Shown one piece after another: positions 25,613 to 33,277 of a stretch of 64,000 bases of DNA (positions are counted from its first letter, which is position 1; each line of letters opens with the position of its first letter). The DNA is from Streptomyces sp. NRRL S-87. GTDB taxonomy: Bacteria; Actinomycetota; Actinomycetes; Streptomycetales; Streptomycetaceae. The stretch spans positions 1-64,000 of the forward strand of contig NZ_JOGB01000037.1 of the NCBI RefSeq assembly GCF_000719335.1, in the 5' to 3' direction. Made by a program: the position numbers and the translations under genes. The notes under the pieces are model-generated. The model saw only the letters and a list, made by a program, of their open reading frames with translations, did no database searches and had not been told where the DNA came from.

Positions 25613-26542
25613 TCAGGACAGGGTGACCTCCCACGTGTCGACCGAGTACCGGGCGCTCATCCCGTGCGCCTCGTACAGCGCCAGGGCCCCGCTCGCGTTC
25701 TGCGTGTCCACGCCCAGGCCCAGGGTGTCCCGGCCCCGGGCGGCGTACACGGCGAAGGCGTGCCGGAGCAGGTGGCCGCCGATGCCCCGGCCGCGTACGT
25801 CCTTGCGCACGCCGAGGCTGCGCACCCAGCCCATGGCGGCCCGGTTGTCGCGGCTGATGCACACCGCGACGTCGCCGCGGTCCGCGAGCCGCGCGATCCA
25901 CACCAGGGACCAGTCGACCTCGCCGCGCACCGCCCCTATGTCGGCGAGCCACTGCTCGTACGTCCGCGGCTGGTGGTCGAAGTGGTCCGCGAAACTCTCC
26001 ATCAGGAGGGCGTGCGCCACCCGCCGGTCCGCCTCGTCCGTGCAGTCGCGCAGCGCGAGCCCCTCGGGCGGGGCGGGCGGCAGGTCGGCCGTACGGGACA
26101 CCGCGCGCGTCATCACGTAATAGCGGCGGACCGTGCGCCAGCCGCGGCCGGCCAGGACGGCGGTGTCGGTGGTCGGCGCCGAGTTCAGCTGCAGATGCAC
26201 CACGGCCCGCCCGGCGCCGCCCTCCCGGGCCCGCTCCAGCGCCCGCGCCTCCAGCAGTGCGAGCAGCCGCTCGCCGGCCGCCTGGTGGTCCGGCAGCACG
26301 TAGTGGTCGGAGTCGATCCGCTCGGGGTCGCCGTCGCACCACAGGCAGGCGTACGCGACCACCTTGCCGTCCTCGAGGGCCAGCCACGAGTCGCGGGCCA
26401 GGTCCATCTCGGGGTGCAGCAGGTCGGACTCCACCTCGCCCAGGTCGGTCTCGGGGTGGCCGAGCTCGATGACGTCGATGGCGTTCATCAGGCCGCAGAT
26501 GTCGGCGGCGTCACTGGGCCCCGCGGGCCGTACGGTCAGCAT
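25613..26542 (-). CDS. tandem-domain GNAT acetyltransferase
   Basis: 309 residues from ATG at 26542; the open frame extends upstream but the extra part is Pro/Arg-rich and unlike GNAT proteins. Two GNAT-type halves: residues ~1-150 (LTVRPAGPSDAADICGLMNAI...) is degenerate, and residues ~165-309 holds the acetyl-CoA motif A (VRSLGVRKDVRGRGIGGHLL, pattern RGxGxG) followed by NASGALALYEAHGM. Substrate unknown; such double-GNAT proteins include mycothiol synthase MshD, but I do not see enough to call that. Monocistronic. Confidence 0.8.
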   Translation of the reverse strand: MLTVRPAGPSDAADICGLMNAIDVIELGHPETDLGEVESDLLHPEMDLARDSWLALEDGKVVAYACLWCDGDPERIDSDHYVLPDHQAAGERLLALLEARALERAREGGAGRAVVHLQLNSAPTTDTAVLAGRGWRTVRRYYVMTRAVSRTADLPPAPPEGLALRDCTDEADRRVAHALLMESFADHFDHQPRTYEQWLADIGAVRGEVDWSLVWIARLADRGDVAVCISRDNRAAMGWVRSLGVRKDVRGRGIGGHLLRHAFAVYAARGRDTLGLGVDTQNASGALALYEAHGMSARYSVDTWEVTLS

Positions 26543-26957
26543 CGCCCCACTCTCGACCGCCCGCCCGCCCCCGGCAAACCCTTTTGCGGGCAGCGGTGCC
26601 CGGACACCCCCTACGGCTCGAGGTGCTCCAGGGTGAACGCCGGGAGGGCGAACCGACCGCCCTGGGGCGCGGCGGGGTCGGGCGGGAGGTCCGCTCGCGT
26701 CCTCGTCCCGCGCCACCCGTCCCGGCAGACCCCGCGGACTCCTGACGGTCCGTCGGTCGTGGGCTCGTATGAACGTTCACCCCTGCGTGGGATCCGCGGG
26801 GCCGCCGGTGGACGGGGGCGGGGGGCGCGGGCCTTGGGGCGCACGGGGTGCGGGGGCGCATATACCAGGCGCGAGTGCGGCGCGTGGGGATTTTGCCAAG
26901 ATCCACGGAGCGTGCTGGATTGATCACCGAAAGTGCCGCCTGCGCCGAGGGGATCAC
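26543..26957. other. 415-nt divergent region before the alpha-oxidation-type cluster
   Basis: Between the acetyltransferase (minus) and mdlC-like gene (plus). The last 90 nt are AT-richer (GCGCATATACC, GGATTTTGCCAAG) and probably contain the cluster promoter; TTGCCA near 26894 has only a poor -10 (TGGATT) at 17 nt. No convincing gene. Confidence 0.4.
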
Positions 26958-28673
26958 ATGCGCACCGTTCGCGAAGCCGTGCTCGACGTTCTGCGGACCC
27001 GGGGGATGACCACGGTCTTCGGCAACCCCGGCTCCACCGAGCTGCCGATGCTCAAGGACTTCCCCGACGACTTCCGTTACGTGCTCGGCCTCCAGGAGGC
27101 CGTGGTCGCCGGCATGGCCGACGGCTTCGCGATGGCCACCGGCACCACCGCCCTGGTCAACCTGCACACCGCCCCCGGCACCGGCAACGCCATGGGGGCG
27201 ATCCTCAACGCCCGCGCCAACCGCACCCCCATGGTGGTCACCGCCGGCCAGCAGGTGCGCCCCATGCTCACCATGGAGGCCCTGCTCACCAACCCGCAGC
27301 CCACACTGCTGCCGCAGCCCGCCGTGAAGTGGGCGTACGAGCCGCCCCGCCCCGCGGACGCGGCCACCGCCCTCGCCCGGGCCGTGCAGATCGCCGAGAC
27401 CCCGCCGCAGGGGCCGGTGTTCCTCTCCCTCCCCATGGACGACCTCGACGCGCCCCTCGACGAGGACGAGGACCGGGCCGCGCGCACCACCGCCGCCCGC
27501 CGGGTCCACCACGCGACCCGCCCCGCCCCGGACGCCGTACGCGACCTGGCCGACCGGATCGCCCGCGCCGCCGACCCCGTCCTCGTCGTCGGCAACGACG
27601 TGGACGCCGCGCCCGGCGCCTGGGACGCCGTCGTCGCGCTCGCCGAACGCGCCGCCCTGCCCGTCTGGTCCGCGCCCACCGAAGGCCGCGTCTCCTTCCC
27701 CAAGACCCACCCCCGCTACCGCGGCACCCTGCCCCCGGCCATCGCCCCGCTCGCCCGCTGCCTGGCCGGGCACGACCTCGTCCTCGTCGTCGGCGCACCG
27801 GTCTTCTGCTACTACCCCTACCTGCCCGGCGACTACCTGCCCGAGGGCGCCGCGCTGGTCCTGCTCACCCGCGACGCCGACGAGGCGGCCCGGGCCCCCG
27901 TCGGCGACGCGCTCGTGGCCGACCTCGCGCCGACGGTGCGCGAGCTGGTCCGGGAGCTGGGGGAGCGGGGACGGGCGTCGGGCGACCGGGCGGCGAAGGC
28001 GGGCGACGGCGCGGCGGAAGCGGGCGCGGCGGGGGCGGGCGCCGCAGCAGCGGGCGCGGCGGGGGCGGGCGCGGCGGAAGCGGGGAACGCCGGCACCGCG
28101 GCCACCGAGTCGGGGCAGACCGACGACGGTGCGCTCACCCCGCTCGCCGCCCTCACCGCCGTCGCCCAGGGCGCCCCCGCCGACACGCTCTGGGTCAACG
28201 AGTCCCCGTCGAACCTCCCGCAGTTCCACGAGGCCACCCGCATCAGCCGCCCGCACTCGTTCTTCTTCACCGCCGGCGGCGGGCTCGGCTACGGCGCGGC
28301 CGCCGCCGTCGGCGCCCAGCTCGGCCGCCCCGACCGGCCCGTGGTCGCCGTCATCGGCGACGGCTCGATGCACTACGCCGTCCAGGCCCTGTGGACCGCC
28401 GCCGCCTACAAGATCCCCGTCACGTACGTCGTGCTCAGCAACCAGCGGTACGCCATCCTCCACTGGTTCGCCCAGGTCGAGCGGGCCGCCGGCGCGCCCG
28501 GTCTCGACATCCCCGGCCTGGACATCGCCTCCGTCGCCACCGGCTACGGCGTCCGCGCCCACCGCGCCACCGGCGCCGGCGAACTCGCCAAGCTCGTCCG
28601 GGAGTCCGCCGCCCAGCAGGACGGCCCCGTGCTCATCGACGTACCGGTCACGACGGAACTCCCCTCTCTCTGA
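26958..28673 (+). CDS. mdlC: ThDP-dependent 2-oxoacid decarboxylase (benzoylformate decarboxylase type)
   Basis: 571 residues from ATG with GAGGGG upstream. Three-domain ThDP enzyme. N-terminal PYR domain: TVFGNPGSTELPML and catalytic-type Glu in GLQEAVVAGMADGFA. Central domain ~190-330. C-terminal PP domain with the ThDP/Mg motif GDGSMHYAVQALWTAA...LSNQRYAIL. This pattern is the MdlC (benzoylformate decarboxylase) subfamily, which turns 2-oxoacids into aldehydes and CO2. Residues ~334-391 are an Ala/Gly repeat linker (AGAAGAGAA...) unusual for the family. First gene of a same-strand cluster; beside a 2-hydroxyacid oxidase, its substrate could be aromatic or long-chain 2-oxoacids. Confidence 0.85.
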   Translation: MRTVREAVLDVLRTRGMTTVFGNPGSTELPMLKDFPDDFRYVLGLQEAVVAGMADGFAMATGTTALVNLHTAPGTGNAMGAILNARANRTPMVVTAGQQVRPMLTMEALLTNPQPTLLPQPAVKWAYEPPRPADAATALARAVQIAETPPQGPVFLSLPMDDLDAPLDEDEDRAARTTAARRVHHATRPAPDAVRDLADRIARAADPVLVVGNDVDAAPGAWDAVVALAERAALPVWSAPTEGRVSFPKTHPRYRGTLPPAIAPLARCLAGHDLVLVVGAPVFCYYPYLPGDYLPEGAALVLLTRDADEAARAPVGDALVADLAPTVRELVRELGERGRASGDRAAKAGDGAAEAGAAGAGAAAAGAAGAGAAEAGNAGTAATESGQTDDGALTPLAALTAVAQGAPADTLWVNESPSNLPQFHEATRISRPHSFFFTAGGGLGYGAAAAVGAQLGRPDRPVVAVIGDGSMHYAVQALWTAAAYKIPVTYVVLSNQRYAILHWFAQVERAAGAPGLDIPGLDIASVATGYGVRAHRATGAGELAKLVRESAAQQDGPVLIDVPVTTELPSL

Positions 28674-28758
28674 AGGCCGTGGGCGGGAGTCCCCCTGTGC
28701 CCCCGCCCCACGCAGCGCGCCCCTCCCCTGTCCCGCGTACCGTCCGGAAGGCACCGGC

Positions 28759-30156
28759 ATGCCCCACCCCGAGCTCGTCGACCAGCTCCTCGCCCACCTC
28801 CCCGCCGACGCCCTGATCACCGACCCGGTCCAGCTCGCCGCCCACGCCCGCGACTCGGCCCCCTTCTCCGACTGCGGCACCCCCGCCGCCCTGGCCCTGC
28901 CCAGCACCCCCGAGCAGGTCCAGCACATCCTCGCCACCACGTACGGACTCGGCGTCCCCGTCGTCCCCCAGGGCGCCCGCACCGGCCTGGCCGGTGCCGC
29001 CAACGCCGTCGACGGCTGCGTGCTGCTGTCCACCGCGCGCATGGACCGCATCCTCGCCGTCGACCCCGCCAACCGCCTCGTCCGCTGCGAGCCCGGGGTC
29101 GTCACCAAGCACCTCAACGAGGCCGTCGCCTCGCACGGCCTGACCTACCCGCCCGACCCCGCCTCCTGGGAGCGCTGCACCATCGGCGGCAACATCGCCA
29201 CGGGCGCCGGCGGCATCTGCTGCGTCAAGTACGGCGTCACCGCCGACTACGTCCTCGGCCTCGACCTCGTCCTGCCCGACGGACGGCGGATGCGCACGGG
29301 CCGGGACACCGCCAAGGGCGTGGCCGGTTACGACCTCACCCGCCTCGTCGTCGGCTCCGAGGGCACCCTCGCCGTGGTCGTCGGCGCCACCCTGGCACTG
29401 CGCCCGCTGCGCCCGCCGGCCCTCTCGCTGCTCGCCCAGTTCCCGACCCTGACCGCGGCCGGGGACGCGGTGGCCGCCGTCATCGCCGCCGGCCACACCC
29501 CCTCCGCCCTCGAACTCCTCGACCGGGCCACCACGCGGGCCGTCGCCGACCACGGCCACCCGCTGCTGCGGGCCGACAGCGCGGCCACGCTCATCGTGGA
29601 GAGCGACAGCCCCCGGCCCGCCGCCGACCTGGAGGCGATGGCCCTGCTCTGCAAGGAGGCCGGAGCCGACCACGTGGTCAGCGCCACCAGCCCCGAGGAG
29701 TCGCGGCGCGTCATCGAGGCCCGCCGGCTGGTCAGCCCGGCGCTCGCCCGGTGCGCGGCGGAACTGCCCGGCTCGCCGACCGCGTTCATCGAGGACGTGG
29801 CCGTACCCCGCTCCGAACTGGCCAAGTTCATCGGCACCATCGAGGAGATCGCCCGTCGCCACCGGCTGCGGATCTTCACCCTCGGCCACGCCGGGGACGG
29901 CAACCTCCACCCCACCGTCGTCTTCGACGAGTCCGACCCCGCGGAGACGCAGCGGGCCAGGACGGCGTACGACGAGATCATGGCGGCGGGCCTGGCGCTG
30001 GGCGGCACCACCACCGGCGAGCACGGCATCGGCACCCTCAAGCGCGACTGGCTCACCCGCGAACTCGACCCCGCGTCGCTGGAGCTCCAGCGCGGCCTCA
30101 AGCGGCTCTTCGACCCGAAGAACCTGCTGAACCCGGGCAAGGTGGTGTTCGCGTGA
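28759..30156 (+). CDS. FAD-linked 2-hydroxyacid oxidase/dehydrogenase (GlcD family)
   Basis: 465 residues from ATG with GGAAGG 7 nt upstream. FAD-binding type-4 (PCMH/VAO) protein: PVVPQGARTGLAGAANAV, CTIGGNIATGAGGICCVKYGVT, and the C-terminal FAD-oxidase domain with TLGHAGDGNLHPTVVFD and the signature GGTTTGEHGIGTLKRDWL. The family oxidises D-2-hydroxyacids (glycolate, D-lactate, longer 2-hydroxyacids) to 2-oxoacids. The product type fits the ThDP decarboxylase encoded just upstream (85-nt gap). Stop overlaps the P450 start by 4 nt (GTGA). Confidence 0.88.
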   Translation: MPHPELVDQLLAHLPADALITDPVQLAAHARDSAPFSDCGTPAALALPSTPEQVQHILATTYGLGVPVVPQGARTGLAGAANAVDGCVLLSTARMDRILAVDPANRLVRCEPGVVTKHLNEAVASHGLTYPPDPASWERCTIGGNIATGAGGICCVKYGVTADYVLGLDLVLPDGRRMRTGRDTAKGVAGYDLTRLVVGSEGTLAVVVGATLALRPLRPPALSLLAQFPTLTAAGDAVAAVIAAGHTPSALELLDRATTRAVADHGHPLLRADSAATLIVESDSPRPAADLEAMALLCKEAGADHVVSATSPEESRRVIEARRLVSPALARCAAELPGSPTAFIEDVAVPRSELAKFIGTIEEIARRHRLRIFTLGHAGDGNLHPTVVFDESDPAETQRARTAYDEIMAAGLALGGTTTGEHGIGTLKRDWLTRELDPASLELQRGLKRLFDPKNLLNPGKVVFA

Positions 30157-31604
30157 CCGCCTCCACGGACCCCGCCGCCACCGACCCGGCACCCGCGGCC
30201 CCCACCCCCGCCGGCACCCCTGCGGGCTGCCCGGTCACCCAATCCGGCCCCGACACGGGTGGGGCGACCGCCCCCGGGGCCCGCCTGCCCGTCCCGCGGA
30301 CCGCCCGGGCCTCCCGCGCCGAGACCCTGCGCTTCGTCGCCACCCACACCCTGCCCGCCTTCGTCCGCGGCGTCGTGGTCCCGCGCGGCCCGGTCCTGAC
30401 CGCGTACGCCGCCCTCGACCAGGCGGCCTGGTCCGCCGCCACCCTGCGTGCCCTGCGCGACCGGCACGGCGGGGCGCCCGTACGGGTGCGGGGCCTGTCG
30501 GGCGAAGTGCTGGTCCTCCTCGACCCCGCCGACGTCCGGCGGTTCTTCGCCCTGCCGGTGCCCGTCCTGGCGATGGACGCCGCCGACAAGAACCGGGCGT
30601 TCTCGGCCTTCGAACCCGACGGGGTCCTGTGCACCCACGGCGAACTGCGCGAGCGGCTGCGCCGGGTCAACGACGAGGTGCTCGGCTGGGACCAGCCGGT
30701 GCACCCGTCCTGCGCGGAGTACCTCGCGGTGGTCGAGGAGGAGTGCGCCTCCCTCACCCACGGCGGGACCCTGCCGTACGGGCGGATCCAGCGCGTCCTG
30801 ACCCGGATCTCCCGCCGGATCGTGCTCGGCGACCGGGCCGCCGGCGACGAGGAGTTCGGCGGCTGGCTCCACGCGCTGCGGGCCGAGGCCAACTGGATGG
30901 GGTTGCGGAAGGGCCGCCGGGCCGCGACCCGTGCGCTGTACGAGCGGGCGTCCGCCCGGATCGCCGAGTACGCCGCGGACGCCCCGGCCCACACCCTGGC
31001 CGCCCGGGCGCTCCGGGCCGACAGTCCCCCGGGCACGGACCCGCTGGCCCAGACCCACCACTGGCTGGCCGCCCTCGACGCCTGCGCCCCGGTCACCGCC
31101 CGCACGCTGATGCTGCTGGCCGCCCACCCGGCCGAGCAGGAGTGCGCCGCCCTGGTCCCGGCGGAGGCCGAGCCGCAGGACATGGACCGGCTGCGGGCCT
31201 GCGTCCAGGAGTCCCTGCGCCTCTACCCGCTCGTCCCGGACCTGCTCCGGGTCACCCGCGCCGAGACCGAGTGGCGCGGGGTGCACCATCCGGCCGGCAC
31301 CACCGTCCTGGTGCCCATCGGGTTCCACCAGCGCGACCCCGCACACGTCCCGGGCGCCGACCTGTTCGTACCCGGACGGTGGCTGCGCCCCGGCGCCGAC
31401 CGGGACACGGCGACGGCCCCGTTCAGCCACGGCGGCGGCCGCTGCCCGGGCGACCAGCTCGGCCTGCTGCTCACGGCCGCGGTCTGCGCGCGGGTGCTGC
31501 GCGGCCACCGTGTCACCGGCGCCCGGCCGCACCTCGACCCGGTCGGGCCGCTGCCGGGGGCGGTGGACACCCCGGCGATCCGGCTGACGCTCCGCCCGCG
31601 CTGA
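30153..31604 (+). CDS. cytochrome P450 with atypical I-helix
   Basis: 483 residues from a GTG coupled to the preceding stop. Haem motif FSHGGGRCPG at 424-433 with Cys431 as thiolate ligand; K-helix ExxR in QESLRLYP near 352; PERF-like FVPGRWL. The I-helix usually has [AG]Gx[DE]T for O2 activation; here the region reads LDACAPVTAR (308-317), with no acidic residue before the Thr and a Pro at 313. P450s lacking that pair often use hydroperoxides or H2O2 (CYP152, CYP74, CYP8). CYP152 fatty-acid peroxygenases also carry a Pro there, but their Arg is Ala here. I infer a fatty-acid or hydroperoxide-using P450, given the dioxygenase gene downstream. Confidence 0.82.
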   Translation: MTASTDPAATDPAPAAPTPAGTPAGCPVTQSGPDTGGATAPGARLPVPRTARASRAETLRFVATHTLPAFVRGVVVPRGPVLTAYAALDQAAWSAATLRALRDRHGGAPVRVRGLSGEVLVLLDPADVRRFFALPVPVLAMDAADKNRAFSAFEPDGVLCTHGELRERLRRVNDEVLGWDQPVHPSCAEYLAVVEEECASLTHGGTLPYGRIQRVLTRISRRIVLGDRAAGDEEFGGWLHALRAEANWMGLRKGRRAATRALYERASARIAEYAADAPAHTLAARALRADSPPGTDPLAQTHHWLAALDACAPVTARTLMLLAAHPAEQECAALVPAEAEPQDMDRLRACVQESLRLYPLVPDLLRVTRAETEWRGVHHPAGTTVLVPIGFHQRDPAHVPGADLFVPGRWLRPGADRDTATAPFSHGGGRCPGDQLGLLLTAAVCARVLRGHRVTGARPHLDPVGPLPGAVDTPAIRLTLRPR

Positions 31605-31701
31605 GCGTCCCGGCCCGCCCCGCTGCCGGCCCCGCCCCGGCGGCCGTTCCGCTCCGGTCGGGCGGGCCGTCCCCGCCCCGGCCCACCCGACCGGTCCCGT
31701 A

Positions 31702-31749
31702 CCCGAAGCCGTCCCCGAAGCCGTCCCCGAAGCCGTCCCCGAAGCCGGA
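31702..31749 (+). repeat. 12-nt tandem repeat, four copies
   Basis: CCCGAAGCCGTC repeated at 31702, 31714 and 31726, with a fourth copy ending GGA at 31738. It fills part of the 169-nt gap between the P450 and lipase genes. Confidence 0.9.
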
Positions 31750-31773
31750 CCCCACCAGGAGACCCGCCCCCTC

Positions 31774-33150
31774 ATGTCCGAAGCCGTGACCTCCGACGCC
31801 ACCGCCGCGGCCGCCCGCGAGCCGGACGTGGCCTCCCTGCACCACCTCTGCCGGGTCCTGGCCGAGGCCGCCGAGGCCGTCGGGGAGGCCGCGGCGCACG
31901 CTTCCGAGCTCGCGCTCGGCGGCCCGGCGGGCGGGGGCGCGCGACTGCCCGCCCCCGCCCGCCGGGCCCTGCTGCGCGCCCTCACCCACGCCGGGGGCCT
32001 CGGCTGGGCCTGGCGCGGCCGCGGACTCCTGGCCCGGGCCGGCTGGCTGGTCGGGGTGTTCACCAGCCGCGAGTCGCTGGCCGTCTCGCTCGCCGTCACC
32101 GGCCTCAAGGCCCGCATCCGAGCCGCGGCCGTCTCGCACCCCGAACTCCTCGACCACGGCGCCGCCGCCAAGGTGCTGCGCGCCATCGAGGCCGACCGGC
32201 AGACCGAGGCCGCCGGCCACTTCCGCCGGCTGATGACCGAGCGCGGGGCGGAGTACGCCCTCGCGGTCCTCGCGCCGTCGTTCACCGACCTGCTCGCCTG
32301 GAACGCGCTCACCGACGAGAACCCCTTCAACGACCGGGCCGGCTGGCAGATCGCCACCGGCCGCCCGCTCACCTCCGAGCCCCTGCTCGGCGTGGCCGCC
32401 CCCGTCTGGTCCCGCCTGGACCGCGGTCCCGGCCGCGCCGAACCGCACCGCCCCGACGCCGCCCTGCGCGAGCGGGTCGACACCTCCGGCACCATCACCG
32501 GCTACGTCCGCAACATCGGCCTCATCGGCACCGGCGGACTGCTCCTGGTCCAGCCCGTCACCGGCCCCGACGGGGTGCGCCGGTACGTCGTCCAACTCGC
32601 CGGCATGGCCCCCGGCAAGCCCAACCACGACAGCCCCCAGGACCTCATCGGGGCCATCGACGCCGTCGGCGCCGCCGAGACCCCCTACACCCGGGCCGTC
32701 ACCAAGGCCCTGCGCCAGACCGTCCCCTCCGGCGCCGAACTCGCCCTCGTCGGCCACAGCCAGGGCGGCATCACCGCCATGAACCTCGCCGGCAGCCGGG
32801 ACTTCACGGCCGTCTACACCGTCACGCACGTGGTCGCGATCGGCTCGCCCATCGACCACAAGCGCCCGGCCGACCCCGCGACCCGGGTGTTCTCCCTGGT
32901 CAACGAGCACGACATCGTGCCCAGCCTGGAGGGTCGGTCGGCCGTCTCGCCGTACGGACTGCCGGCCGGCTTCACCGAGTTCACCTGGACCGACGACACC
33001 CACGCCTTCCCGCTGTGCCACGCGGCCGAGCGGTACGCGCACAACCTCCGCCACGACGTCCCCGACGTGGCCGCCCGCGTCGACAAGGAGCTGGCCGCCT
33101 ACCGCGGTCGCCCGGCCGCAGCCCGCTTCTTCACCCTGCACGACCGCTGA
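31774..33150 (+). CDS. alpha/beta hydrolase, lipase-like
   Basis: 458 residues from ATG with AGGAGA about 11 nt upstream. The C-terminal ~230 residues show a lipase-type fold: nucleophile elbow VGHSQGG (Ser near residue 329), probable acid in LVNEHDIVPS and probable His in DDTHAFPLCH. The N-terminal ~170 residues are helical and Ala-rich without a recognisable domain. There is no signal peptide, so it is cytosolic or exported by another route. Between P450 and dioxygenase genes it could release fatty acids from lipids for them; this is inference. Confidence 0.75.
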   Translation: MSEAVTSDATAAAAREPDVASLHHLCRVLAEAAEAVGEAAAHASELALGGPAGGGARLPAPARRALLRALTHAGGLGWAWRGRGLLARAGWLVGVFTSRESLAVSLAVTGLKARIRAAAVSHPELLDHGAAAKVLRAIEADRQTEAAGHFRRLMTERGAEYALAVLAPSFTDLLAWNALTDENPFNDRAGWQIATGRPLTSEPLLGVAAPVWSRLDRGPGRAEPHRPDAALRERVDTSGTITGYVRNIGLIGTGGLLLVQPVTGPDGVRRYVVQLAGMAPGKPNHDSPQDLIGAIDAVGAAETPYTRAVTKALRQTVPSGAELALVGHSQGGITAMNLAGSRDFTAVYTVTHVVAIGSPIDHKRPADPATRVFSLVNEHDIVPSLEGRSAVSPYGLPAGFTEFTWTDDTHAFPLCHAAERYAHNLRHDVPDVAARVDKELAAYRGRPAAARFFTLHDR

Positions 33151-33163
33151 GCCCGCGGGCCTC

Positions 33164-33219
33164 CCCCGACCGCCCCTCCGTTCGCTCCCACCCCCGACCG
33201 CCCCTCCGTTCGCTCCCAC
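33164..33219 (+). repeat. 28-nt tandem duplication
   Basis: Two exact copies of a 28-nt pyrimidine-rich unit (33164-33191 and 33192-33219; core CGACCGCCCCTCCGTTCGCT) in the 127-nt gap before the dioxygenase gene. Like the 12-nt repeat upstream it may space or structure the intercistronic mRNA. Confidence 0.85.
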
Positions 33220-33277
33220 CCCCGTCCCACCCGACCGCCCCGCCGCCGCCCCCGACCCGCTGAGGATGACACCGCCC

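Noticed and set aside
26611..26844. Possible 77-codon minus-strand gene in the region before the mdlC-like gene
   Set aside because: The last ~35 codons have coding-like GC3, but there is no RBS, no good start near that part and no recognisable protein.
22754..26923. A 1389-codon open frame on the plus strand opposite opp2 and the acetyltransferase
   Set aside because: Its protein is His/Asp/Glu/Arg/Val-rich junk with no domain; the true genes on the minus strand have full family motifs. High GC leaves antisense frames open.
31681..33230. CRISPR-like array in the repeat-bearing gaps
   Set aside because: Units are contiguous tandem repeats without spacers, and no cas genes are present.
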